The notes: generated by a model from the sequence alone, not told the origin. Counted from the stretch's first letter, positions 54,159 through 64,000 are shown. The stretch: 64,000 bases of DNA from Blastocladiella emersonii ATCC 22665 (GCA_025594325.1 JANHCV010000013.1:1116001-1180000); one strand, 5' to 3'. A program made the numbers and translations.

Positions 54159-54400
54159 GAGTTTACGTCTGCGGGTCTGCGCCAGAGGGAGAGAGAAGCG
54201 GCCGCGGGCGGTGATCCGAGCTCGAGTCGGCGCGCCGCTCGAAACTTTGTTGCGCCACCGCGGCCGTGCCGACGCTCCCCGCCCCACTCCTCTCCCCACT
54301 CTTGTCGCTCGCGGCGTTCATGTAAGCGGATGGAAACTTGCTGCACTTGACTCTCAAGGCTCTCATCTCCAATCGCGTCGCTTGCCAACACCTCGCCGGC

Positions 54401-57400
54401 ATGACCAAATCAAGGGTGCCCGTGACGCGCAACACGCCCGGGGCGCGCTTCTGCGCGTGCTGGAAGTGTCTTCTCTCAACTGGCGGCACTGGGAAATGGC
54501 TGGCCTCGGCAACCTACTACGATCATCGTCAGTACACGTTCAAACATGTTGATTCGAAGTCGAAGGGTGATCAACGACGCGTGCTTGACGATCTCCGCGC
54601 CAGCGAGTTACTCCGCGACCACGACTGGCCGCTCACCGCCAAGTGGTCTGTTGCCGAAATGGACATCCTGCTTTCTTCAGTTTTCGAGGAGCAGACGGTT
54701 TCCCCTGTCGACTGGAAGCGTAGGCTCGCCGCCGCATCCCCCGCCGCTGCTTCCGCCGCAGCTCTCAACGATGAGCGAGCCTCTTCGTCAACCGCGTCTT
54801 CGTCTTCTAGCGGCAGCGGTCAAGCTCTTGCTCTTTCCGACGCCGAACGCGCGCTTGCACATGGCGCGGACGGCGCGTCTTTGTCCCGACACCGCGTCCC
54901 GCGACGGCTTGGCGACGACGTCATGGGTGAGCTGGAAATGGACGAGACGCTTGCGCCGTACGGCGACGATCTCGAGTCTCGCAGGATGCTCCCTGGACAC
55001 GTCGTTTTGCCAGGGGCGGCAGGCGGCCAGCCTCCCGCGGATCGCGCTCCTGCAGCCGCGCCCGAGCCACCAAGGTCAGCAATGCCCCTTGCGCCAGCTG
55101 TTGACGTCGCCGGACTTGTCGCTCCAATTTTTGATGGATGCGACGCCAATCACCTCTCCAAGCCCCGCGCGCTGGTCTACCAGTCGATTCTGACTCTCAT
55201 GCAGCACTACAACATGACCCATCGCGAAACATCGTTCCTGCTCGGTGCCTTCTCGACTTACGGGCAGTCCATTGTTGACGAACTGAAGGGCTTGGACGAG
55301 GACGCTGCTGCTCGCGTTCGCGAGGATTTGGCCAGCATTCCGGCGAGTCCGAGCACCTTCTTCAAACAGTGCGCGCTCGACATGATCCCAGGCTACTTTG
55401 TCATCTGCACGAAGTGTAGCTCGCTCTACACTCTCGAGCAGGCCTCGACAGTAAAGTTCTGTACACACACCGACTTTACTGATGGCAAGGAATGCCGTAC
55501 GCAGCTTGTCGACACGAAGGGCGGGTCTGTCTTGCCGCTTGGAATGCTTCCCTATCAGTCCTTTGAGGCGTCTCTCAAGCACTTGATGCGGCTTCCGGGT
55601 ATCGGCTCAACCATGGATAACTGGCGCTTGCACCAGTCCACGGATCCCGACGTGGTGGGTGATCTCTGGGATGGGAGCATCTGGCGCGAGGGTGTGGAAT
55701 GCCCAACCCGCGGCGCGACTGCTTCCTTTTTCGACGCGCTTCCCACGCCCACGGATGGGAGCCCGAAGGAGACGCGGCTTGGACTTGTCCTCAACATCGA
55801 CTGGATTCAATCGCGGTCAGGCGAAAGCTGGTCGACTGGAATGGTGTACCTCGAGGTTGGAAACCTTCACCCGCACCTCCGCGCCAAGGTCGAGCATCAG
55901 ATTCTTGTTGCTGTTATCCCTGGTCCGGTCGAGCCTGACTCGGACGCGATTCAGCGCATTCTCGAGTCTCTCGTTGCCGAACTTGTTGTAGCTTTTGAAA
56001 AGGGCTTTCTCCTCACGGACGACCTTGGGTGCCGAGCATCTTGTCCGCTGCGCGCTTGTTTCAGTTGCTTGCGACATTCCCGCCGTCAAAAAGTGCCTTG
56101 GCTTCGCGATGCACAACAGCCATCGCGGTTGTCACTTTTGCTCAGTCACTTTCCCTTCCGTCAAACCGGATCGCGCTGTTCCTGACGAGCATGCAGGCGA
56201 CATGGACCGCGACGACGACGATCCAATGGACGTGGACGGGCGGGACGATCAACCATCTGCTGCTACTCCTTCACGTTCGCGGAGCGCAAGCAAACCCCGT
56301 GGCGGTAAACGCGGAAAGTCCTTGGGCCGCGGGGGTCGGCGGTCGCGTAAGGCCGATGCTGCCGCAGCACGCGGTTTTCTTGATCACGGTCCGTTTGAAC
56401 AGCCTTCGCCGCCTTGGACGCGCGGGGATTGCGAGACCGCTTGTCGGTCATACCTTGCAGCGCCGAACGCCAAGGCTTGCGTCAATGCCTTGAATCAGCA
56501 CGGCATGCGTCCGTCGGTCTTTGATCGGCTGCCTTACTTCAATCGTGCGCTATTCGTCAGTCTTGACTCGATGCACAATTTATGTCTCGGCGTGCTCAAG
56601 TCCATTCTTGGGCTGTACGTGAAGCACGGTTACCTCTCGCAGGAAACCCGCCGACTCATGGACGCCATTTACCGTGACATGAACATTCCAAGCGACCTTG
56701 GCCGGTATGTTAATTCTGCTCGCCGAGCCACGCTGTGCTGTGGTGCGACCGTGGCCGCGGTAATGGCCACGGCCACCGTCGCGACGCGTCCGCCGCAGCG
56801 AGGGCATCAAACTCACTCTGTTTTGGTCGCGCGCCTTGTGTGTAGCCTTCCTGGAAGCTTCGCGACTGATTTGGGCTTTAGCCATTTCACGGCTTCCGAG
56901 ATTCGCGTCTTCGTCTTGTACCTTTCCAAGTTCATATTTGCCGAGCTTAGCGCGTTTCCTTCCGAGGAGCTTGCGCAATGGTGCAAGCTTGTCGACGCGT
57001 GCGCGATCCTGATGGGATCGGTCGTGTCGATCCGCGAGGCGGGGCTCGCCGTCGACGCGTTACGCGACTTTTTCCTCCACATTCGCGCCGAGTTCGGCGC
57101 GCGCGTCCTCACGCCCAACTGCCACTACGCTTTGCACTACGCCGAAACGATTGCGCGGCACGGCCCAACACCGAGCACCTGGCTTTTCGCGTTTGAGCGC
57201 TGGAACGGCGACTTCAAGGAGCTTAACGTTCAGTACAGCTCTCTCGAAATGTGTTATATGCGAAGCTTCCTTTGCCAACAACAGCGAGTGCACTTGCTTA
57301 ATCAACTCGAGCAGCTTAGCGTTGAGAGTAAAGCTCTCGCGAAACGGTGTCTTGCGGGTCAGTCGGTGGCCGTCGTTCATGACGAACGAAGCGGCGACGA

Positions 57401-58118
57401 TGCCATTAGCGACGTGGTCACGTCAGTGAGCGTCGAGCATCGCCCAACAAAGTTGTGTTTCATGGAGAAACCATCATTTCTTGCTCTGCTCAAGCTTCAA
57501 CGGGCGGTGGCGGCTGGCTCACTCGCGTGGTGGCATGCGATTGACGCGTCGCAGGACTTCCCCACCATGAGCTTGGTTCGGTTCACCAACGTGTCCAAGT
57601 TTGCTGCCGTAACCCTGAACAGCGTCCGAGTTCATCAGCGCGGCAGCCTGGTGCGCGTCGTGGTGCCGCGCTCGGTGCAGGAAACGCTTGACGGCAAGCA
57701 GCCGCTCACTGGCTTCCCGCGGCGCTGGAGCGCGGCCGCGCCAGCAACTCATGGCCTCGAGCTTGTGTCGGCGCTCGCGCGGTGCACGGGTTTCTTCGAG
57801 TACGTCGGCCAGGTCTTTGCGCAGGTGACGCTCGTCAACGAGGTCGACTACTTGCATGACGACCTCGCCGACAACTTCCCCAAGCGGATCGAGATCGCGG
57901 GCGTGCGACGGATCGAGGAGCCCTTGGACGCTGGCGACGACGCCCACCTTGTCCTTCCAGTGCAGGCCATCACGGCGCGCGTGTGCAGCGACCGGCGCTT
58001 GACGCGGTCGGAGCGGCGGAGAACGGTCGAGGCGCCGATCACCACGGTGGACGCCACGACGACGCGGGCAAGCTGGATCGCGTGCGAGATCCCTGTCCCG
58101 ACGTGGACGAGCACATAG
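54401..58118 (+). pseudogene. Tnp2-like (CACTA/Plavaka-type) transposase, one frameshift
   Basis: About 1239 codons. Starts MTKSRVPVTRN with a Cys motif (CACWKC) and YYDHRQYTFKH, as in fungal Tnp2 proteins. Core motifs: LVLNIDWIQSRSGESWSTG, MVYLEVGNL, VAVIPGPVEPD (first catalytic Asp region), VSVACDIPAVKKCLGF and CHFCS (second), LPYFNRALFVSLDSMHNLCLG (third block), and the C-terminal TPNCHYALHYAETIARHGP and AFERWNGDFKELN. A one-base excess at GGG 56027-56029 separates GFLLTDDLG from AEHLVRCALV; everything else is open. It is either a recently disabled copy or affected by a base-call error. A proline/basic insert (KPRGGKRGKSLGRGG) may be a nuclear signal. The element's right side is probably the CTAAGC/CCTAACC cluster at 58167. 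Confidence 0.85.
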
Positions 58119-58368
58119 AAGGCGTTGCAACTAGTATACATGGTGTATTTATTGAGTAACGGTGGGAGTGCTTAGGGCGACGTTAGGAGAAGGGTTAGCG
58201 TGATGGAGTTGCAAACCGGGCCAAACTCTATCCTAAGCCGCACGCCGAGCTAAGCTTCCCTAACCGAGGTGCTAGCTCAGGGACTTTGGCGCGTGGCGCC
58301 GATCGCGATCGCACCGCAGCTAAGCCCGCCTAACCGCAGCCCTAACCTGGGTGCTTTTTCACTGTGTC
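58119..58368. repeat. CTAAGC/CCTAACC subterminal-type island
   Basis: Between about 58167 and 58352 there are at least nine CTAAG, CCTAA or TTAGG words. They include two direct copies of an AGCTAAGC...CCTAACCG block (58246 and 58318) and inverted versions near 58172-58196. Such clusters are typical of the ends of CACTA-like transposons. No exact terminal repeat or target duplication could be fixed. Confidence 0.5.
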
Positions 58369-59449
58369 ATGATCCTGCTCGCGTACGCGGTCGACCACGC
58401 CGTCATCAACAACATCCCGCCGGCGGACAAGGCGAACCAGATCAACGGCCTCAAGCTGTACGTACCTGAGGGCACGACCAAGGGCGAGCTCATGGTCGCG
58501 CTCTTCCACTCCACGTCCTCGGCGCTGTGGAGGAAGATCTGCGAGTCGTACCGCGCGTGCGTGCAGGCGCCCAAGTCCAAGTCGATTGTGACCGAGGCCG
58601 ACGAGTCGCTGTACGCGGACCCGCAGGCGACGGGCGTCATTGACGAGCCCGACTACCTGCCCGTGTGGCTCGCCGCGCCGACCGAGGCCAACGACCAGCG
58701 GCGCAAGCAGTCCCGCGGTTTGAAGCAGGGCGCCGAGTACGACCGGCTGATCCGTTACATGCGGGTTTCGCCGCTGCTTGCGCTCTGCACCCAGCACAAT
58801 GTAGCTGCTGCGCAATCGTCCAAGTTCCTCGCCAATTACCCGATCGCGCCGCGCGAGCTCGCTGACGCCAACATTGTCATCCCCTGTCTTGCCCTCCGGG
58901 AGCCCGCGCGGCGCGCTGACATGGCCGAGCTCACCGCGGCCGCCGTGAACTCGTGCAAGTCGGGCGACCTCGCGACTCTCATCGCCTTTGCGGGCCTGGC
59001 TAGTCTTTCCTCTGCACATCTCGCGCCCGTCTCGTCGCATTGCCCGGACAAGTTCTACCTTGTGAACTCTGGTACGCCTTTGAAACTCGCCCCATCAATT
59101 CTCTGACCCTACACCTCTCACACACCAATTGACTGATATAGGGACGCATGAAGACGAGGTGCTGCGCGACTACATGGCCGCCATCAAGGACTACGCCTTC
59201 ATCACCGCCACGATCCCCGCGCTCGGCAAGCTCACCATCAAGCCCAAGACGGTCAAGCGGCTCACCGAGAATTGGGACAGCGAGAACGTCTTCCGCGTCC
59301 GCCTCGCCAACTCGATTGGAAAGGGCGGTGGGCGTGGAGTCAAGGATGGGAGTCGAAGCCCTATTCGCGTCTTGGATGAGTTCTCGTTTGGCGCGGTTGA
59401 GGAGCTGTGGAGCGAGATGCAGCGCCAGCGCGTGCACCTGCTCTTTTAG
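58369..59449 (+). CDS. Unrecognised two-exon protein beside the transposase
   Basis: Exon 1 58369-59071, intron 59072-59141 (70 bp, GTACGC...ATATAG, phase 1), exon 2 59142-59449; 336 aa, uninterrupted. Begins MILLAYAVDHAVINNIPPAD, has a mid-region PDYLPVWLAAPTEAND, RYMRVSPLLALCTQHN and LALREPARRADMAEL, and ends GAVEELWSEMQRQRVHLLF. Mostly helical, no signal or membrane segment. The start falls only about 15 bases after the CCTAACC island and there is no promoter space, so the N-terminus may have been cut by the transposon, or the gene may belong to it. I do not recognise the family. Confidence 0.6.
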
Positions 59450-59773
59450 TGTGATTACTCGCGTACCTTAGTACACTCTCTCGCCTTATTACTCCTATTG
59501 GTGGCGCTGGTAGCCCGTTTGAGGTCAGTGAAGTGATTGAGACGGAGCCTTTCCATGACGGACCGAACAGCGCATTGGTGCAGTTGTGATGACCAGTCGC
59601 ACTTGCGTGTCGCTCGGTCAGATTCAGAGCGGTATTGCTCCCGTTGCGCGAGAAGCACGGCCGAGGGAGTGCGAGACGCGTCGCGAAAACACGTTTGCGT
59701 CACGGGGCGCCTTGGCGCCACACGTCAGCGATGCCGATCGCCGCCGGCCAGCGCTCCCGCAGAACGAATCACC
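59450..59773. other. Upstream region of FBL-C
   Basis: Contains the composite site at 59673-59695. No gene seen. Confidence 0.5.
59673..59695 (+). promoter_or_regulatory. Composite MluI-box/E-box site upstream of FBL-C
   Basis: GAGACGCGTC, GCGAAAA, CACGTT (one mismatch in the E-box), ending 78 bp before the start codon at 59774. Confidence 0.65.
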
Positions 59774-62755
59774 ATGGAGCTCAACGCAATCTTGCACTTA
59801 TGCGACTTGCCGCAAGACTTGTGCGACGCCGGCGTCTCGCTGACCGGGCCGAGCGCGCACCTCGCCGCGTCGTCGACGGTCCTTGCGGCGGCGGCCAACT
59901 CGGCGGCTGTGCGGTGCTCGTGGGCTCGCCGTGCAATCAGCTCGATCACGTTTGATGAGTACGTGACGGCCGAGCGCCCACCAGTCACTCGCTCGCACGT
60001 CCCGTGGTACCTTGATCCGCGCAAGGCGTCGCTCGTTGGGACCGATCTGGACCGCGACTGCCCGCTCGCTCGCCAGCTCCAGATCCCCTTCATGTGGTAC
60101 CTCAAGTCGCGGCTTGGCTACATGCGCCGCCACTCGCCTATCCACCACGGCTTCATCTATCCGGCCGTTGTTCGCGCGCGCTCGTCGCACCCGTTCTCGC
60201 TGGCGGTCGTAGATGCCATCTAACGGCGTGCAGTGCCCGGTGTTTCTCTCCTTGCCGGTGTCATTGAGACGCTCGACCGCCTCGTTCCGGCGACGTTTGC
60301 GCCGCTGCCCGATTGCGTCGGCCTGCGCTCGATCCCCGAGGGACTCGCGCTCCCGTTCTTCTTCCTGCACGTCAACGACATTGACTCGCTGCGCAGCTGC
60401 CTCGAGAAGCTGTACAAGCTGTACCCGGCGCTCAAGACCGACAAGGCACCGCTCCACGTGTGGGCGCGCGTGTGGCTCGACGAGCGCTCCGAGGTCCGCT
60501 CGTTCCTTGAGCTCGCGTCGAAAATCGACACCACGACGACGTTCCCCGTGGCGCTCGCCCTGGCGGCGCTGACTTCGTGGAATCTCGACGCGTTCGATGC
60601 CATCTTGCGGACCACGGGAAAGTCCCCGGAAGACGCTTACGACGAGGTTTCCGACATTTTCGGCGACAACCGCGTGCTTTCTCGCCCGCTCTTTTACACC
60701 ATCTGGTTCCTCCGCGGCAACGTCAAGGACGTGTGCACGCACGTCCGCGTGCTCAAAAAGTACTTGATCCACGGCGGCGACCTCGGCACGTGTATCTCGG
60801 GCTTCCTCGACCCCGTTTGCGACCCGGAGCTCTTTTACGCCTTGTACGACGAGTTTGACGCCCCGTACGTGACGTCGAGGATGACCAAGCCGACCGAGCT
60901 CGCCATCGCGTTCGCCGGCCAGCGCTTTATGGACCCGGCGTGGCGCGTCGCCAACTCGGGCCTGATGCACGGCTCGTGGCAGCGGCTTCTCCTCGCGACC
61001 CACGCCAACCCCGAGTCGTGCCGCGAATTCGTCTCCCTCATCGAGGACCACTTCCAGCCCAAGGAATATCGCGATCTCGCTCTCACGGGTACGATTTATT
61101 TATTTGAGGGATGCGTGAAACTGCAGCGCTCTCGGCTGCCTCAAACAGCACCTCTTGATGTACCCGGAGCTCCAAACCGCCGAGCTTCCGCTCTATCTTT
61201 GGGCGCGTCTGTGGCTCGACGAGCGCAAGTATCCGCGCGACTTTGTCACGGTGGCCACCAACCTCGAAATCGGTATAACTTCTGGCCAGGCGCTCGCGCT
61301 AGCGGCGCTATTCAAGTGGAACCCGACCGCGTTCGATGCCATCATCTCGACTTTGGATGCGAAGCTCGACCTGAGCAACTTTTTTCAAGGACCGCCGCGT
61401 GCTTCTCGCGCCGCTTATGGTGACCCTCCGCTACATCAAGGGCCACGTCGAGCCAACCTGTACTTTGCTCAAACGCCTCATGCGGCACCTGCAATCGATT
61501 CCCTCGGTCCCGCTCATCACGAGTTACCTTGACGAGCAATCCGACCCCGAGCTCTTCGTCGCGATTTTCGACGCCGTGGATGCTTCTCGTACCGAGCAAG
61601 CCAAAGGCCGCGTCGTTTCCGTGTCGTACGCTTTTGCGGCTCAGGGGCACGTTGTCCCTGCCATCCGACTTGCACGCGCCGGTGCATTGGACGAAATGAG
61701 GGATTTGGCTGAAGTGCTCATGCGAGTTCATGCTCAGCCGGGACCCCGCGCCGAGTGGGTCAAGTTTATCAAGGCTCTCAAACCGAGCAGTCGAGTCAAG
61801 GAAATTGCAGCGCACAGTACGTCATATTGCCGAGTCTCGCTCGCGCTCCTTCAACTAACCTCGATGCGCGGATATTGTAGCCATGGATCTCATGTTTCTT
61901 GAGAACACGCGCGAACACAAGATTCTTGATTACACGGGCGGGATCGACCTTCTTGGCCTTAGCGGTGCCGGCGAGCCGATTAAAATGAACACGGCTGAGA
62001 TGATTCGCACTTGGCGACTGCTCGGACTCGACGTACCCGATATGCTCGCGACCAGCGTCGTGCGAATGGTGTCTTCGCGCGAAAAATTTGGCGGAATCGT
62101 GGCCGCTGTTCCGATTGACGAGTTGCTTGCTACTGTGAAGCTCTTCTTTGACCGCGGTCAGGCTGGCTCTCACTCGCAAGTGCTTTCGTGCATCATTGCT
62201 CTCATGGTCTATCCTTCGAGTGAGCCCGAGTGGGAGCTCTACTTTGCTCAAGTCTCGAACGAACTGCTGGACGCTTTCATCGGCCCGCGCACCAAGTACT
62301 GGCCCCTCGCGCTGGCCTGCACCGCGGAATTCTCCCTCTACGGAAGGCTCATGCCCGGGTACTCGATCAACCTGTTCTACGGCGCGTTCAGCGCGCTGCT
62401 TACCATGCCCGGGGCTCCGGCCCGGCTTCCCAAGGTCTCGGCCGACTTGTTTGGGGTTTGCCTCTCCCAGATCCTTCACCGGTTCAGCAAGCACGCTTAC
62501 CTCGCGACCTTCATCACTGAGACCCTCGAACTGCTGATCAAACACGACGTGGCGTGGTTCGTCGCATGGGTGCTGCCGCAGGCGATGCGACACAACTTGA
62601 CGATGATCAACACCTATCTCGAGTTTCCCGACTTTGTGCTCGACCTCGTGACGCAGACGCCCGGCTGGCGCGAGGCGGCGGCGACCATCAGCGAGCCGCG
62701 CAAGTGTAATCCGGTCCTGCAGCTGATCGTTCACGCGTATCTGAGCGTCGACTGA
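59774..62755 (+). pseudogene. FBL-C gene with nonsense codon and partial exon duplication
   Basis: Starts MELNAILHLCDLPQDLCDAG, an F-box-like N-terminus of the same kind as FBL-A and FBL-B (ANSAAVRCSWARRAIS matches the WTARELI region by position). Exon 1 runs to 61088 with a phase-1 GTACGA donor, as in the other subfamilies. A TAA at 60221-60223 interrupts it in frame (VVDAI then RRAVPGVSLLAGVI). A second, diverged copy of its last 660 bases follows (about 61116-61816; LWARLWLDERKYPRDF matches VWARVWLDERSEVRSF), shifted one base at the T6 run 61380-61385, with its own phase-1 GTACGT donor. Exon 2 (61881-62755) is fully open (DLMFLENTREHKILDY to VLQLIVHAYLSVD) and in phase with either donor. 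No CxxC motif was seen. Function unknown. Confidence 0.7.
61116..61816 (+). repeat. Diverged tandem copy of FBL-C exon 1 3' part
   Basis: Aligns with about 60385-61088 over SCLEKLYKLYP/GCLKQHLLMYP, the WLDER block, LALAALTSWNLDAFDAI/LALAALFKWNPTAFDAI and the DPELFYALYD/DPELFVAIFD block. Identity by eye is roughly half at the protein level, so the duplication is old. Confidence 0.8.
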
Positions 62756-63010
62756 GTTACGTCTCATGGTTGCCAGCGCGGCTACTTCCCTGGTCTGTCC
62801 TGGTTTGTTTGTAATTATAGCATTACTTTCTCTTGCTCCGCCGCCATCTCTCGACAGGCAATTATTGTGAGGACGACTCGCGAGACGCGTTGCGAAATCA
62901 TGTGAGTGAAGTGGAGCCAAAACGCGCGCGTTCCGGCCTTCACGTTCGCCTCGACGGCCTCACCCTCCCCACTGGCCTCCCATGCGAAACGAATGAAATA
63001 ACTCATTGTA
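62756..63010. other. Upstream region of the DUF4470-like gene
   Basis: Holds the composite site at 62882-62904 and little else. Confidence 0.5.
62882..62904 (+). promoter_or_regulatory. Composite MluI-box/E-box site upstream of DUF4470-like gene
   Basis: GAGACGCGTT, GCGAAAT, CATGTG, ending 106 bp before the start codon at 63011. It shares register and linker with the sites upstream of FBL-B and FBL-C although the gene it precedes is unrelated. Confidence 0.7.
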
Positions 63011-63583
63011 ATGGATTCAGCGGCAGATTTTGTGCCGACGCAGACGAGCGCGACGACCATTCATGAAACTTTATCCGAACACGATGACCCGTTCCGCGGC
63101 ACACATGCCACCGACGCGTTCCTGTACCACGATGCGAGCCCTGCCGACCGCAGCCTCAGCGCCCTGTTGTGCGACTTCGGTGACTTGCGCTCAATCGCTC
63201 GTACTCTGGTCGAGGCCAAGCGCAAGGGTTCGCGGGCGAGCAAGTCGTTCACGCTCAACGAGCTAAGCGCCGAACCGATTGCTCGATCGCTTTTGATTCT
63301 TCACGCTCTCATGCACTCTGAGTTGGATAGTACGGTGCTGGATCGCTTCATTGGTCAGCTCTGGTTCTTGGACCATCTCAAAGTGTGCGCCGAAGCGTTC
63401 TGGCGAGCTCAGTTCGAAAAGTGCCTCAAGTTCGACTGGCTGGCAGCCGGCTCGCGGGTGCGCGTGTTTGATGACGCGACTCCCCGATCCCGGCCAAGTC
63501 CAAGACCTGGATCCGCGTGTAAGCGCTGTTCCAGCGCGCGGAGGGTCCGCCAGTTGTTACGCGATCAAGAGAAAGAGTTTTAG
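63011..63583 (+). CDS. DUF4470-like protein, probably truncated
   Basis: A 190-aa frame. Residues about 35-110 resemble DUF4470, a domain often found in fungal proteins next to MYND fingers: FLYHDASPADRS, then LSALLCDFGDLRSIARTLVE (family pattern of a hydrophobic stretch, GD-R, and a helix) and FTLNELSAEPIARSLLILHA (family pattern D/E-x-x-P-x-x-x-A-R-x-L-L). The last 35 residues turn Arg/Ser/Pro-rich and look out of frame, and a GTAAGC at 63517 could be a donor, so the real gene may continue elsewhere or be broken. The molecular role of DUF4470 is not established. Confidence 0.55.
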   Translation: MDSAADFVPTQTSATTIHETLSEHDDPFRGTHATDAFLYHDASPADRSLSALLCDFGDLRSIARTLVEAKRKGSRASKSFTLNELSAEPIARSLLILHALMHSELDSTVLDRFIGQLWFLDHLKVCAEAFWRAQFEKCLKFDWLAAGSRVRVFDDATPRSRPSPRPGSACKRCSSARRVRQLLRDQEKEF

Positions 63584-63827
63584 AATGGATGAAGAAAATA
63601 AAGCCAGATCACTTGCTTGCCATCCCACGCCACAGCTTGAGCGACTTGAATTTTGAGAAACAAACTCAACGCGAAGAGGTGACGCGATGCGCCACCGTTG
63701 AGATCACGCGGTGCTCGAGAGACGCCGCTCGACCCTGCCGGCGCCGATCGCCTCCCTTCCTACCTCACTTTCGCCGTCAACTACCTCGCCACACTTGATG
63801 CAATGGATTCAGATGACCCCGTATAAG
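63584..63827. other. Short gap before the helicase exon
   Basis: No recognisable coding sequence. Contains GACGCGATGCG and GATCACGCG words but no full composite site. Confidence 0.35.
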
Positions 63828-64000
63828 TTGTGATGAGTACACCGCGGCGTTTGACGCGTGTGCGGCGGCCGTCGACTCCAAGTCGTGCCGGTACTTCGAG
63901 GGCGCGCGCGCGCTGTCCATGTCGCGGCGGCTGCCGGCGATCTGGGACGTCGAGGACATGCGCGACCTCGGGCTCAAGTCGCGCGGGTGCCCGTATTTCG
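63828..64000 (+). CDS. Partial Rad3/FANCJ-like Fe-S DNA helicase exon
   Basis: Open to the window edge. Reads DEYTAAFDACAAAVDSKSCR, YFEGARALSM, LPAIWDVEDMRDLGLKSRGC and PYF. The pattern Cys-[RHY]-[FY]-[FY] followed by WD[IV]E[DE]-hydrophobic-x-x-G-x-x-x-x-x-CPY[FY] is the iron-sulphur region of DEAD_2 helicases (XPD, FANCJ/BRIP1, RTEL1, DDX11). WD[IV]E[DE] is closest to FANCJ or RTEL1. The exon would start after the AG at 63826-63827. The upstream exon with the Walker A motif is not in the window within a normal intron distance, so the gene may begin elsewhere or be a fragment. These enzymes unwind 5' to 3' in DNA repair. Confidence 0.65.

Noticed and set aside
58167-58352. TTAGGG/CCCTAA words suggesting an interstitial telomere
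   Set aside because: Words are spaced irregularly, mixed with CTAAGC and not in tandem; better explained as transposon subterminal motifs.
58369-59449. Continuation of the Helitron helicase on the far side of the transposon
   Set aside because: No C-terminal PIF1 motifs were found in it, and its own intron and frame are complete.
60194-60235. A very short intron (GTCGTAG...CTAAC...GTGCAG) removing the TAA in FBL-C
   Set aside because: At 25-50 bases it is too short or changes the frame; no donor gives a length divisible by three.

Overview
The window is nuclear DNA of a GC-rich eukaryote with compact genes. Introns are short (43-95 bp, with one of 318 bp), begin almost always with GTACG and end in TGTAG or GCAG. 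The mix of F-box-like expansions, LRR-transmembrane proteins, a subtilase with a mucin-like tail, a Tnp2-type (CACTA-like) transposase and a Helitron helicase remnant points to a fungus. A zoosporic, Blastocladiomycota-like (Allomyces or Catenaria type) genome is my best guess, but it is an inference and not proven. No rRNA, tRNA or CRISPR array was found.

Layout. 1-11 kb: the edge of an unknown gene, a decayed member of a large two-exon gene family (here called FBL, for F-box-like), and a second member on the minus strand whose pieces are scattered over 7.2 kb by at least two insertions. One of these is a 3.5-kb element with imperfect terminal inverted repeats and CAAAGT-rich ends. 11-33 kb: a large palindrome. 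Arms of about 4.86 kb (12918-17775 and 26515-31372) are mirror copies with one base difference found by eye. They flank a spacer holding a five-exon secreted subtilase. Each arm carries a transmembrane-protein gene and an intact FBL-A gene, followed by decayed second copies of both. Outside the arms a diverged pair of ankyrin-like genes continues the mirror symmetry, so the duplication is older than the arm identity suggests. 33-41 kb: three tandem FBL-B genes, two intact and one broken. 41.9-51.2 kb: a stable-looking gene block with two LRR-transmembrane genes, the mRNA 3'-end processing factor CLP1, an F-box protein and a divergent forkhead factor. 51.6-58.4 kb: transposon territory with a degraded Helitron-type helicase, a four-exon nuclear-looking gene and a Tnp2-like transposase. 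58.4-64 kb: an unrecognised two-exon gene, a third FBL subfamily (FBL-C, broken, with a partial exon duplication), a DUF4470-like gene and the first visible exon of a Rad3/FANCJ-like helicase.

Two features tie the window together. First, FBL-A and FBL-B share an N-terminal F-box-like LPxEL motif, a phase-1 intron at the same place, and in exon 2 a TGxAxxxL segment followed by a CxxC motif and an [FW]R[DE] motif. FBL-C has the same start type and intron phase but no CxxC was seen. I do not recognise this family. Second, a composite cis element with fixed spacing recurs at least a dozen times: a MluI-type box (GAGACGCGYY), a 7-8 bp linker and an E-box (CAYGTG). Four copies lie about 80-120 bp upstream of start codons. 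The repeated family, its shared promoter signature, the palindromic homogenised arms and the heavy pseudogene load suggest a birth-and-death gene family in an accessory, transposon-rich region.
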